Assembly (NCBI GenBank): GCA_944326695.1
Contig: CALVEZ010000011.1
Location: 23,302 to 87,301 of the forward strand
Direction: 5' to 3'
Source of the DNA: Candidatus Bilophila faecipullorum
Lineage (GTDB): Bacteria; Desulfobacterota; Desulfovibrionia; Desulfovibrionales; Desulfovibrionaceae
DNA length: 64,000 nt
The notes beneath the pieces are model-generated. The model did not search any database. It was not told the origin of the DNA and saw only the letters and a program-made list of their open reading frames with translations. Below are positions 9,063 to 18,864 of this stretch, piece by piece (the first letter of the stretch is position 1; each line of letters starts with the position of its first letter). A program made the translations under genes and the position numbers.

Positions 9063-9371
9063 ATGAACGACGCTCCCACTGAAAGCCACACGTGCGATTG
9101 CCGTCCCGGTTGCGACTGTTCCCTGCCTCAGGTCACGTTTTCCACGTTCGTCCTCTCGCTGGCCTCCTCAGCGCTGGTGCAGCTTGGAGAGGTGCCGAAC
9201 CCTGAAACGGGCGCGACCGAACAGGACCTCGTCATCGCCAAGCATACCATTGACATCCTGACCATGCTGGAAGAAAAGACCAGACCTTGCCTCGACAGCG
9301 ACGAAGCCCGCCTGCTGGAAGGCATCCTCTATGAATTGCGTATGAAATACGTCATGAAAAAGGTAGATTAG
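9063..9371 (+). CDS. DUF1844 family protein
   Basis: This 102-residue protein has a cysteine-rich start (CDCRPGCDCSLPQ) followed by the conserved DUF1844 core: TFSTFVLSLASSALVQLGEV, then a helix LVIAKHTIDILTMLEEKT and a C-terminal helix ending LRMKYV. The function of the family is not known. An ACGGAG ribosome site precedes the ATG. The gene lies five bases before argC and follows the aminotransferase, which suggests a shared transcript. Confidence 0.85.
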   Translation: MNDAPTESHTCDCRPGCDCSLPQVTFSTFVLSLASSALVQLGEVPNPETGATEQDLVIAKHTIDILTMLEEKTRPCLDSDEARLLEGILYELRMKYVMKKVD

Positions 9372-9376
9372 CAACG

Positions 9377-10435
9377 ATGGAAGCGCAAACGATCCGGGTG
9401 GGGCTGGTTGGCGTCACCGGCTATACCGGCATGGAACTGGCCCGCCTGCTGACCGGGCATCCGAACATGAAGCTGACCGCCGCCACCTCGCGCACGGAGG
9501 CGGGCAAGCGTCTCGGCGATCTCTATCCCTTCCTGAACGGGCTGCCGGGCGCGGACGTCGTCCTCATCGAGCCCGAGCCGGAACGCATCACCAAGGAATG
9601 CGACCTCGCCTTCCTCGCCGTGCCCCACACGGCGGCCACGGAAATGGCGGCGGCGCTGGTCGAGCGTGGGCTTAAGGTCGTGGACCTTTCCGCCGATTTC
9701 CGCCTCAAGAGCGCCCAAGTCTACGAGCAGTGGTACAAGGTGGAGCACAAGCGCCCCGATCTGCTTCCCGAGGCCGTCTACGGCCTGCCCGAACTCTACG
9801 CCGCCGACATCGCCAAGGCGCGCCTTGTCGCCAACCCGGGTTGTTATCCGACCTCCATCATCCTCGGCCTGACCGCGGCGCTGGCCGACGGCCTCGTCCT
9901 CACGGACGGCATCGTCGCGGACTCCAAGTCCGGCGTCTCCGGCGCTGGCCGTTCCGCGAAGCTCGGCTCGCTCTATTGCGAAGTGGCCGATTCCTTCAAG
10001 GCCTACGGCATCGGCACCCATCGCCACACGCCTGAAATCGAGCAGGAGCTTTCCCGGCTGGCGCACGAGCCCCTGACCGTTTCCTTCAATCCGCATCTCG
10101 TGCCCATGAACCGGGGCATCCTTTCCACCATCTACGCCCGCTTGCGCGAGCCCCTCTCCCAGTCGGACGCCCAGCGCGTCTATGAGGAGACGTGGGCCAA
10201 CAGCCCGTGGGTGCGCGTGCTGCCCACCGGACAGCTCCCCGAAACCCGCAACGTGCGCGGGACCATGTTCTGCGACATGTCGGTCGTCGTCGACCAGCGG
10301 ACCAATCGCCTCATCGTGGTTTCCGCCATCGACAATGTCTGCCGGGGCGCTTCCGGGCAGGCCATCGCCAACGCCAACCTTATGTGCGGCCTTCCCGTCA
10401 CGACCGGCCTCATGCTCTGCGCCATGATGCCGTAA
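9377..10435 (+). CDS. argC: N-acetyl-gamma-glutamyl-phosphate reductase
   Basis: ArgC (352 residues) catalyses the NADPH-dependent reduction of N-acetylglutamyl-5-phosphate to the semialdehyde, the third step of arginine biosynthesis. The N-terminal dinucleotide-binding motif is GLVGVTGYTGMEL. The catalytic cysteine is C156 in NPGCYPTS, and the C-terminal HRHTPEIEQ region is typical of the family. Other arginine genes are not adjacent, so the pathway is dispersed. It is the last gene of a plus-strand cluster, followed by two hairpins. Confidence 0.95.
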   Translation: MEAQTIRVGLVGVTGYTGMELARLLTGHPNMKLTAATSRTEAGKRLGDLYPFLNGLPGADVVLIEPEPERITKECDLAFLAVPHTAATEMAAALVERGLKVVDLSADFRLKSAQVYEQWYKVEHKRPDLLPEAVYGLPELYAADIAKARLVANPGCYPTSIILGLTAALADGLVLTDGIVADSKSGVSGAGRSAKLGSLYCEVADSFKAYGIGTHRHTPEIEQELSRLAHEPLTVSFNPHLVPMNRGILSTIYARLREPLSQSDAQRVYEETWANSPWVRVLPTGQLPETRNVRGTMFCDMSVVVDQRTNRLIVVSAIDNVCRGASGQAIANANLMCGLPVTTGLMLCAMMP

Positions 10436-10449
10436 AAAGGATACACCCC

Positions 10450-10480
10450 CGGCGGGCAGGGGATCGCCCTGCATCCGCCG
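10450..10480 (+). terminator. Hairpin after argC
   Basis: CGGCGGGCAGGG pairs with CCCTGCATCCGCCG starting about 14 nt after the argC stop. There is no U-run, so terminator function is likely only if it acts with Rho or with the stronger stem downstream. Confidence 0.35.
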
Positions 10481-10700
10481 AGGGAACCGCCTTGCGTTCA
10501 AGGCCCGCAAGGTGAGCGAGCCCGCCAACGGCCACCACTTGGCCACCTTTTGGCTGGAATTCCCCAGCCTCCTCGCCATGCGAAGAAAGGCTTCCTTGTT
10601 CGTACAGCAGCACTCTGACTGACCAGAATCCTCACTCTGCGGAAAAAGGTGTGCGCTTCGGCCTGCGCCTCATTGCATTGATATGAGCCTCAAACACCGT

Positions 10701-10738
10701 AAAAGGGCCGGAACGTTGTTGCACGTTCCGGCCCTTTT
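10701..10738. terminator. Bidirectional intrinsic terminator
   Basis: AAAAGGGCCGGAACG pairs perfectly over 15 bp with CGTTCCGGCCCTTTT around an 8-nt loop. A-tracts and T-tracts on both sides suit termination in both directions, between argC (plus) and the minus-strand zinc-ribbon gene. Confidence 0.75.
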
Positions 10739-10890
10739 GCGGCGCTGCGGGGACTTCACTGTCACGGGAGGATGGGCACGACCATATAACCTTTCTCTGA
10801 AAGAGAACACTTCTTTCAGAACCGCAAAAACTTTTACGCGGGGATTTCCGACCGAAAACTGCCAATCTGAACCTTCAAAAAGGTTCTCAC

Positions 10891-10968
<78 letters not shown>

Positions 10969-11179
10969 TATCTGTCTGTAGGGAGCCGTTTCAAAACAGA
11001 ACCCTATCCTTTCCCAAACCATCTCTTCCCATCAGGAGAGCGGCTCGCAGCCTAGCCCCATTCCACCAAGGGCCTGCGAAAAAGCCGCACCCCCCTACCG
11101 TCCTGAAAAACACGGCGGCAACATACAAACACTCCCTCTCACCCCCAAAAATCTCGCCTTCCCGCCTTCTTCCGCCGGA

Positions 11180-11295
11180 ACGGACTCCCGCCGCGCAGCC
11201 TCCCCACCAGTCGAACGTCTTTGAAGGAGAAGGGGAGGGGTTTGGGGAGGGGAGGAGGAAACTTTCTTCAGAAAGTTTCCTCCTCCCCTCCCCAA
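11180..11295 (+). repeat. Dispersed G-rich hairpin repeat, copy 2
   Basis: A perfect 25-bp inverted repeat at 11242-11295 (arm TTGGGGAGGGGAGGAGGAAA, loop TTCA) is preceded by a conserved flank, GCCTCCCCACCAGTCGAA, also found at 63901. It ends 25 bp from the stop of the minus-strand zinc-ribbon gene and may act as its terminator. Confidence 0.8.
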
Positions 11296-11319
11296 TCTAA
11301 ACTTCTCTCCCACCCCTTC

Positions 11320-11838
11320 CTAGCACACGCAGCGCAGCATCTTGGCGCCTTCGCGGAAAAGGATTTGCATCTTGTCCGGGGGGAAAAGCTCCTGAACCAC
11401 GCCGCTGCCGAACTTCGGATGATCGACGACATCGCCCACGGCGAACGTCTCATTCATGGCGTAGGGCCGCGAAGCCGCCGCCGTCTGATTCATGGTGCGT
11501 TGCCAGTTCTGTTCCATATCGTCGGCCAGCTTTTGAGCCTTGGCCGCGGAACGGGAAAGGGCGGCGGGCGAAGCGGCGGCGGTGGAAGGCGTCGTGGTCG
11601 GCTTGAAGGCATTGACGGCTTCCTTGCGGGTTTCCCCGGCCTTTACCCGGCAGACCGCGGTTTTAACCTTGGCGGCCTTGGGAGTCGCGGGAGGGTAGTA
11701 CTTGTGCACGCTTCCGCAGGCGCGGCATTCCACCTTGACGATTTCCCCGCCCACCAGAGCGACGATGACATGCCCTGTGACGTCGTTGCAACGGGTGCAA
11801 CGGGCTTCAATACGATCTCCGGGTCCCAAGCCAGCCAT
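11320..11838 (-). CDS. Zinc-ribbon protein with a C-terminal Tudor/SH3-like domain
   Basis: This 172-residue cytoplasmic protein has no recognised name. Residues 10-50 form a zinc ribbon with CTRC and CRAC pairs. A low-complexity linker rich in Ala, Thr and Lys follows. The C-terminus has the pattern VGDVVDHPKFGSGVVQE, seen in small barrel domains at the end of UvrD/PcrA helicases and in CarD-like proteins that contact RNA polymerase. This suggests a role near nucleic acid or RNA polymerase, but it is inference. The start at 11838 follows AAGGAG. The frame is open upstream to 12201, but that part is arginine- and proline-rich and has no ribosome site. Confidence 0.75.
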   Translation of the reverse strand: MAGLGPGDRIEARCTRCNDVTGHVIVALVGGEIVKVECRACGSVHKYYPPATPKAAKVKTAVCRVKAGETRKEAVNAFKPTTTPSTAAASPAALSRSAAKAQKLADDMEQNWQRTMNQTAAASRPYAMNETFAVGDVVDHPKFGSGVVQELFPPDKMQILFREGAKMLRCVC

Positions 11839-12212
11839 ATGAACTCCTTCCAAAACACGCTGTCTCGCTAAAAATGCAAACGTCCTGCCAACACAAAGCC
11901 ACGGGAGCCCAGGGCTGGACAAAACCCTCCTCCCTTTCGTTGTCCAGACCGGGGAGAATACACGCATGATAAAGGAGTGACAAGCCCTCTTCCGGCGCAA
12001 AAAGACCACCAAGAGGTGGAGAGGACAGGACGCCGGCGGCGATTCTCGGGGGGGCCTGCGATGGGTTGAGAGGGACGGCAGGTTGCGGGGCATTCCGGCT
12101 CTCAGGAAGGGGCGGCAGGACGGCGAGAATACCCCGACAATCAAGGCTGGCGCAAGCAGGAGGCATTTGTTACTTTTATCGACAAGAAAAACCTTCAACA
12201 AGGAGCAGCATC

Positions 12213-12722
12213 ATGGAAGCCCTTGAAGCCATCCATACCCGGCGCAGCATCCGCCAGTACAAAGATACCCCCCTCAGCGAGGAAACCATCCGCGAATTAT
12301 TGGACGCCGCCATGTCCGCTCCTACAGCGGGAGGCATCCAGCCTTGGCGCTTCGTGGTGATCACGGAGCGGGCCGTGCTCGACGCCATCCCCGACATCCA
12401 TCCCTATGCGGCCATGATCCGGCAGGCTCCCCTCGCCATTCTGGTGTGCGGTGACGAGTCCTCGGAAAACTACGGCGCCTTCTGGGTGCAGGACTGCTCG
12501 GCGGCCATGCAAAACATCCTGCTTGCCGCGCGAGCACTGGGACTGGCCTCCCTGTGGTGCGGCGTCCACGGTCGCCCCGAACGCGAAAAGGCTTTCACCG
12601 AGCTTTTCGGGCTGCCCGAAAAGGTACGTCCCCTCGGCCTCGCCATTGTCGGGCATTCCGATACGCCCTTTACGCGCAAGGAATGCTATGACGAAAGCAA
12701 GGTGCATCATAACAGATGGTAA
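12213..12722 (+). CDS. Nitroreductase family protein
   Basis: This 169-residue FMN-dependent oxidoreductase of the nitroreductase fold has the N-terminal IHTRRSIRQYKD, which contacts FMN phosphate. SAPTAGGIQPWRF follows, then AALQ-like SAAMQNILLAARALGLASLWCG, here split across the helix that binds the flavin. Such enzymes reduce nitro compounds, quinones or flavins with NAD(P)H. The true substrate is unknown. AAGGAG precedes the ATG at 12213; the upstream frame from 12066 lacks support. It is followed 39 bp later by an FMN reductase-type gene, likely in one operon. Confidence 0.85.
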   Translation: MEALEAIHTRRSIRQYKDTPLSEETIRELLDAAMSAPTAGGIQPWRFVVITERAVLDAIPDIHPYAAMIRQAPLAILVCGDESSENYGAFWVQDCSAAMQNILLAARALGLASLWCGVHGRPEREKAFTELFGLPEKVRPLGLAIVGHSDTPFTRKECYDESKVHHNRW

Positions 12723-12761
12723 ACCGCCGGCCCTCTGCCGGAAGGAAAAAAGGAGACGCCC

Positions 12762-13337
12762 ATGCTTGTTACGGCATTCAACGGGAGCCCCCGAAAGAAC
12801 GGCAATACATCGCGCATGCTCTCGGAACTCTTCAAACCTCTTCAGGAGGCGGGCATCGAAGCCCGGGAAATCCGTATCGGCGGCCATAAGGTACGCGGCT
12901 GTATCGCCTGCGGCCAGTGCAGGGCGAAAAATCTGGGACGCTGTATTTTTGATGACGATCCCGTCAACGAATGGATAGACGCCATGCATGTCTCGGACGG
13001 CATCATATTGGCTTCACCTACCTATTTTGCGACGATCACTACCGAGATGAAGGCGCTCATCGACCGCGGCGGCTTCTCCGCCGGAAACCGCCTCTACCGC
13101 AAGGTCGGCGCGCCCGTGACGGTGGCCCGCCGGGGCGGGGCCATCCAGACCTACAACACCCTCATGGCCTTTTTCGGCATCAACCAGATGGTCGTCCCCA
13201 TGTCGAGCTACTGGAACATGGGCTATGGCAGGGAAGCTGGTGAAGTGGAGAACGATGCCGAGGCGCTGCAAACCATGCGCAATCTGGGCTCGAACATGGC
13301 CTGGCTCCTGCAAAAGCTTCATCATTCCAACATATAG
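12762..13337 (+). CDS. Flavodoxin-fold NAD(P)H-dependent FMN reductase / iron-sulfur flavoprotein-like
   Basis: This 191-residue protein has a flavodoxin-like fold with the FMN phosphate loop NGSPRKNGNTSRM at the N-terminus. Residues 48-63 carry CIACGQCRAKNLGRC, a cysteine pattern typical of the iron-sulfur flavoprotein branch, in which a [4Fe-4S] cluster binds near the flavin. SPTYFATITTEMKALIDR is the conserved second half. It probably shuttles electrons or handles oxidants in an anaerobe, together with the nitroreductase upstream. AAAGGAG precedes the ATG. A strong hairpin follows the stop. Confidence 0.8.
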   Translation: MLVTAFNGSPRKNGNTSRMLSELFKPLQEAGIEAREIRIGGHKVRGCIACGQCRAKNLGRCIFDDDPVNEWIDAMHVSDGIILASPTYFATITTEMKALIDRGGFSAGNRLYRKVGAPVTVARRGGAIQTYNTLMAFFGINQMVVPMSSYWNMGYGREAGEVENDAEALQTMRNLGSNMAWLLQKLHHSNI

Positions 13338-13344
13338 GCGCACA

Positions 13345-13380
13345 GGGGGGGGAAAGGCGGAGGGTTTCGCCTTTCCCCCT
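13345..13380 (+). terminator. Terminator after the FMN reductase gene
   Basis: GGGGGAAAGGCG pairs with CGCCTTTCCCCC, followed by a pyrimidine-rich tract. A second perfect 10-bp hairpin (GAAGGCGGCC/GGCCGCCTTC) sits at 13470-13495 in the same 356-bp gap. Confidence 0.55.
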
Positions 13381-13538
13381 TGCCCTTCTTCCACCTTTCC
13401 TCCACTCTCCTTGTGCCAACCTTCCCCAACTCCCTGATATATTGTTTGATTACGCAATCTAGGCTTTGCGAAGGCGGCCCCGCTCGGCCGCCTTCGGGTT
13501 AATCTTCAACCAATAGGGCGCTATTACAGCAAATATGG

Positions 13539-13566
13539 TTGACAATACCTCACGTCCTGCTATTTT
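13539..13566 (+). promoter_or_regulatory. Sigma-70 promoter of the YeiH-type gene
   Basis: TTGACA at 13539-13544 is followed after 16 bp by TATTTT at 13561-13566. The leader of about 120 nt contains a stem (GGCTGTCGGA/TCCGGCAGCC, 13581-13610) and a CRP/FNR-like palindrome GTGA-N6-TCAC at 13630-13643. The operator call is weak. Confidence 0.55.
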
Positions 13567-13693
13567 CGGAGTAAAGGCGTCTGGCTGTCGGAGCCGTCAA
13601 TCCGGCAGCCTCTCTATGGCTAGGGAAGCGTGATTTTTTTCACCCGCATAACAACAGTCAGCCGGTCGGCCCGGCGCCTCAGGAGGAGACTGT

Positions 13694-15427
13694 ATGGCCA
13701 AGGAAGACAGCAACGTTGTCATTGACCGTGCGCAATCGCACTGGTCGGACTTATGGAAGAAGGAAGACTATTGGGCCATTTGGCTGGGCTTTGCCATTCT
13801 CATCGCCGCCATCGCGATTTTCATCAACGGCGCGCCCGCCAGCTATAAGGAAACCATCGACAAGTCGAACGCGATCATGAAGGTGGAGTCTGAAAAGGCC
13901 CCCTTTAAAACTATTGCCTACATCCAGGCGCAGGATGCCAAGAAAAGCATCCAGGGCACCAACATGCCCATCGCCAAGACCATCAAGAACTTCATCGCCA
14001 CGCCCGGCAAGTGGACGAACAATCCCCTGCCCGCCCTCTTCGTGAGCCAGGAAGAGGCTGACGCGAAGAACGCGGCGAACAAGGAAAAGGCCGAGGCCGC
14101 CAAGGCCAAGGCCGAGGCCGCTTTCGCCGCCGCGCAGGCCGCCGAAACGCTGGCCGCCGACGCCGGCTATAAGGACGCCACCCTGAACGCCGCCGCCGAA
14201 ACCGCCATCACGGACTGGACCAAGGCCAAGGCAGCCGCGTCCAAGGCTTCCGCGAAAGCCAAGCCCATGAACCTGTTCACCACCCTGCCCCTGCTGATGG
14301 TGGCCTTTGCCGTCTTCTTCGGCATCGGCATCTTCGTCATGGGCCAGAACCTGCCCAAGTTCCTCATCGGCTTCGTGGGGCTCTTCGTCTGCGTGGTCAT
14401 CGCCATGCTCCTCGGCAAGCAGTCCACCATGGCCTACTGGGGCATCGGCGTTGAACCGTGGGGCATCATCTTCGGCCTGCTCATCGCCAACACCATCGGC
14501 ACGCCGCAGTGGATGAAGCCCGCGCTTCAGGTGGAATACTTCATCAAGACGGGTCTCGTACTCCTCGGCGCCGAAATCCTCTTCGACAAGATCGTCGCCA
14601 TCGGCACCCCCGGCATCTTCGTGGCCTGGGTCGTGACCCCCATCGTGCTCATCACGACCTTCATCTTCGGCCAGAAGGTGCTGAAGATGCCTTCCGCCAC
14701 CCTGAACATCACCATCTCCTCCGACATGTCCGTGTGCGGCACCTCCGCGGCCATCGCCGCCGCCGCTGCCTGCCGCGCCAAGAAGGAAGAGCTGACGCTG
14801 GCCCTCGGCCTGTCCATGACCTTCACCGCCATCATGATGGTGGCCCTGCCCGCCTTCATCAACGCCGTGGGTATGCCTGAAGTCCTCGGCGGCGCGTGGA
14901 TCGGCGGTACCGTCGACTCCACCGGCGCCGTGGCCGCCGCGGGTGCCCTGCTCGGCCCCAAGGCCATGTACGTGGCCGCGACCATCAAGATGATCCAGAA
15001 CGTGCTCATCGGCGTGACCGCCTTCGGCATCGCCGTCTACTGGTGCACCAGCGTTGACAAGACCGCCGGACGCGAAGCCAGCCTGATGGAAATCTGGCAC
15101 CGCTTCCCCAAGTTCGTCATCGGCTTCCTCACCGCCTCGATCATCTTCTCCATGTATAGCGCCAGCCTCGGCCCGGACCTCGGCACCGCTCTCATCAACA
15201 AGGGCGTTCTCGACGGCATCGAAAAGGGCGTGCGTACGTGGTTCTTCGTGCTTGCCTTCACCGCCATTGGCCTGAGCACCAACTTCCGCGAACTCGCCCC
15301 CTACTTCAAGGGCGGCAAGCCTCTCATCCTGTACGTCTGCGGCCAGTCCTTCAACCTGGCGCTGACCCTCGGCATGGCCTACGTCATGTTCTATCTCGTC
15401 TTCCCCGAAATCACGGCGAAGATTTAA
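13694..15427 (+). CDS. YeiH-family membrane protein (putative sulfate exporter family)
   Basis: This 577-residue inner-membrane protein belongs to the UPF0324/YeiH group, annotated as a putative sulfate exporter. The conserved core has ILLGAEILFDKIV, a TLNITISSDMSVCGTSAAIAAA stretch and AFTAIGLSTNFREL near the C-terminus. It is much longer than YeiH (about 350 residues). After TM1 (residues 26-45) comes an insert at 46-190 rich in Ala and Lys (for example KEKAEAAKAKAEAAFAAA) that looks like a helical coiled coil, followed by about ten more membrane segments. AGGAGGAG precedes the ATG. In a sulfur-respiring organism it could move sulfite, sulfate or a sulfonate, but this is inference. Confidence 0.8.
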   Translation: MAKEDSNVVIDRAQSHWSDLWKKEDYWAIWLGFAILIAAIAIFINGAPASYKETIDKSNAIMKVESEKAPFKTIAYIQAQDAKKSIQGTNMPIAKTIKNFIATPGKWTNNPLPALFVSQEEADAKNAANKEKAEAAKAKAEAAFAAAQAAETLAADAGYKDATLNAAAETAITDWTKAKAAASKASAKAKPMNLFTTLPLLMVAFAVFFGIGIFVMGQNLPKFLIGFVGLFVCVVIAMLLGKQSTMAYWGIGVEPWGIIFGLLIANTIGTPQWMKPALQVEYFIKTGLVLLGAEILFDKIVAIGTPGIFVAWVVTPIVLITTFIFGQKVLKMPSATLNITISSDMSVCGTSAAIAAAAACRAKKEELTLALGLSMTFTAIMMVALPAFINAVGMPEVLGGAWIGGTVDSTGAVAAAGALLGPKAMYVAATIKMIQNVLIGVTAFGIAVYWCTSVDKTAGREASLMEIWHRFPKFVIGFLTASIIFSMYSASLGPDLGTALINKGVLDGIEKGVRTWFFVLAFTAIGLSTNFRELAPYFKGGKPLILYVCGQSFNLALTLGMAYVMFYLVFPEITAKI

Positions 15428-15565
15428 CGCCAACCACGGTGCGCCCGGCTCCCGGGCGCGCCTTTCCTCAAGGGGCGGAGATCGTAGGGTCCCGCCCCTT
15501 GATATGCCTGTACTCTTCCGCCATCCCCGTTCCTTTCCGCAACGTAGCTTCAACAGGAAATCGCC

Positions 15566-15823
15566 ATGTCCCGACGTCCGCTCCCCGGCTATGTCAAACT
15601 TGCCCTGAGCCTGTTCACGCTCTGGCTGCTGCTCTGGGTGGTGACGCCTTTTCTGGTGTCCTACAGCAAAGTGCATCAGGATTTCGCCGCCGCACAGGAA
15701 AAGTACGATGTGCCCATCGGCGCGCTCTATTATAACGACATCCCCTTCATCAACGAGGCGGCCATGGAATTGCGTGACACATGGCGCTTCCTCCCGCGTG
15801 GGCCAAAAGTGGAAAAGCCCTAG
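15566..15823 (+). CDS. Small single-pass membrane protein, unknown function
   Basis: The 85-residue product has a basic N-terminus (MSRRPLPGYVK), one membrane helix at about residues 10-32 (LALSLFTLWLLLWVVTPFLV) and a soluble tail ending WRFLPRGPKVEKP. AGGAAA precedes the ATG. It starts 138 bp after the YeiH-type gene on the same strand and could be an accessory subunit, but nothing in the sequence proves this. Confidence 0.6.
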   Translation: MSRRPLPGYVKLALSLFTLWLLLWVVTPFLVSYSKVHQDFAAAQEKYDVPIGALYYNDIPFINEAAMELRDTWRFLPRGPKVEKP

Positions 15824-15965
15824 GTTCCGGCTGGAAAAACCGTTGAGCACGCCTTCGTGCGCCCCACTCTTTCCTATGGGTCGGGAGCCAACGCAAAGGC
15901 CGAGGGGCGGTCCACGCCCAAAGAGGGGAGGCGGGCTCTCAGGAATCTTGTATAAAGCGGACGGC

Positions 15966-16002
15966 AAGAAGGCCGCGCACCTTCAAGGTACGCGGCCTTC
16001 TT
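15966..16002. terminator. Terminator of the YeiH-type gene region
   Basis: AAGAAGGCCGCG pairs perfectly with CGCGGCCTTCTT, and the loop contains a further short stem (ACCTT/AAGGT). T-richness on both sides allows either direction. Confidence 0.65.
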
Positions 16003-16024
16003 GTTTCATTCTTCCCTTGAGGGG

Positions 16025-16060
16025 AAAAAGGGAAGGGCGTCTTACGCGAAGACGCCCCTT
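16025..16060 (-). terminator. eno: Terminator of eno
   Basis: GGGCGTCTT pairs with AAGACGCCC immediately past the enolase stop. Read on the minus strand the stem is followed by TTCCCTTTTTCCCC. Confidence 0.65.
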
Positions 16061-16064
16061 TCGC

Positions 16065-17444
<1,380 letters not shown>

Positions 17445-17876
17445 TCACATACCATCAAACGCGGGCCCCTGCAATGAGCGCCCACTGGACCATCCCCCGC
17501 AAAGGCCCGGCCTTGAACGCGCCGGAACACCCTGCATGGAGACCATGCGGAGTCCATCTCCCGGACGCCGTGCGCCTACTTGTCGGCGGCGACGGCGTAA
17601 CCGCTCCCTTCCCTCACATCCGCACGCATCCTCGTCTGACGGTATCGTGTCCTCCATGCCTTCACTACAAGCCCTCTCTGGGGTTCTTGCAACCTACATC
17701 GTCGGAAATATCTTCCTCACAAGCACGTGACCGCCCGCCTGCACGATACCGCCCTTTGACTTGGCCGACCGAGAACACACGCGGAGGCTCTTTCATGATC
17801 TTTATCGCGGATTCCCGGCGCGCCCTCTTAAACGCACGCAGGGCCGAAGGAATAGTACGGCGTACAGCATCCTGAT

Positions 17877-18376
17877 TTCCACGCGCACGGGACCGGTTCC
17901 GTTCGCCTTCGGGACAAGGCCCATCTCAATATTTCACCCCACGCACGTGGGGCGGGCAAAACGGAACCCGGCCCGGAGGGGACAAAGCCGATTTCACCCC
18001 ACGCACGCGGGGCGGGCTCGCCACCGCACGACGAAACTCTGTAGTTCATCGCTTCAACGCGCGCGACGGATATTTCGCAGATCGTGAACCGAGCCCCAGT
18101 CCTCTTCAAAGTACGCACGTGGAACCGGCATATGACAAAAAAGCTCCATTTTTTCGGAGCCCCGCTTCAACGCGCGCGTGGGACCGACTCGTAAATCCTG
18201 CCTCAGCCAGCTTTTTCAGGACCCGCTTCAACGCGCACGTGAGATCGACATGTCCCCTTCCTCCCCATAGTGCGGAAAGATGCCTTCTTCAACACGTGCG
18301 CGTGGAAGCAGCTCATGGACGTCCGGGGCACCTGCCCGGAGTGGTACTTCAACACGCGCGCGTGAGACCGGCTCTG
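17877..18376 (+). CRISPR. Degenerate CRISPR-like array, nine units, period mostly 60-61 bp
   Basis: Nine related units begin (at TTC) near 17877, 17933, 17993, 18053, 18105, 18166, 18227, 18288 and 18348. Two are nearly identical: TTTCACCCCACGCACGTGGG and TTTCACCCCACGCACGCGGG, each followed by GCGGGC. The later ones read TTCAACGCGCGCGTGGGACC, TTCAACGCGCACGTGAGATC and similar. Spacing is 56, 60, 60, 52, 61, 61, 61 and 60 bp, close to the 61 bp of a type I-E array (29-bp repeat plus 32-bp spacer). The core CCCC-ACGCACGT-GGGG is like I-E repeats. Repeats are too diverged for a working array and no cas genes are present. A different repeat family is possible. The rest of this 1.5-kb gap after eno holds no convincing gene. 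Confidence 0.5.
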
Positions 18377-18631
18377 AAGCCCAAAAAATTTCGGACGAAA
18401 AAAGGCCGCTCGGAAGCCTGAGCGGGCAGGCGAAAGGTGTCCTTCCTCATCCACACAAGGCGGAACGTTTCGGCGGGCACCTGCAACCGACAAAGGCGAA
18501 AAACATAGAGGACGGCAAGGAGGCGGAGTCCCGCAAAAGCAGCGTTCACAGACTGTCCCCGGCCCCGGACATCCGCGCCGCACTCGTCGTTTCGGGCTCG
18601 GGAGGGAGCGCCTTCCTCAGCTTCCACCGCC

Positions 18632-18660
18632 TTGAATCGTCTTTCCATATGGTTTATAAT
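18632..18660 (+). promoter_or_regulatory. Strong sigma-70 promoter
   Basis: TTGAAT at 18632-18637 and a perfect TATAAT at 18655-18660 are separated by 17 bp, in a locally AT-rich patch. It reads toward the BMP-family gene, with about 200 nt of leader. It also sits just before a second set of 60-bp repeats. Confidence 0.6.
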
Positions 18661-18864
18661 AGGATTTTTAACAAAAACCCCAAAAGCCGCTGTTCCACAG
18701 ACGCGGGAGAGCGAGTCCGGCGTTTGGGAAATCCCCAAGCTGGGCGTGTTCCCCGGCCTTCCGGCAGCCGTTTTCCCCGGCTCCACACGCAGGAGAACAG
18801 CTCGTTCCGGCCCATGGCGGCGTGACTCTGCGCCAAGACATTATTCTTCCGTAAGGAATATCCC

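Noticed and set aside
17877..18376. A working CRISPR-Cas locus
   Set aside because: Repeats are too diverged and no cas gene is present in the window, so only a decayed or CRISPR-like array is claimed.
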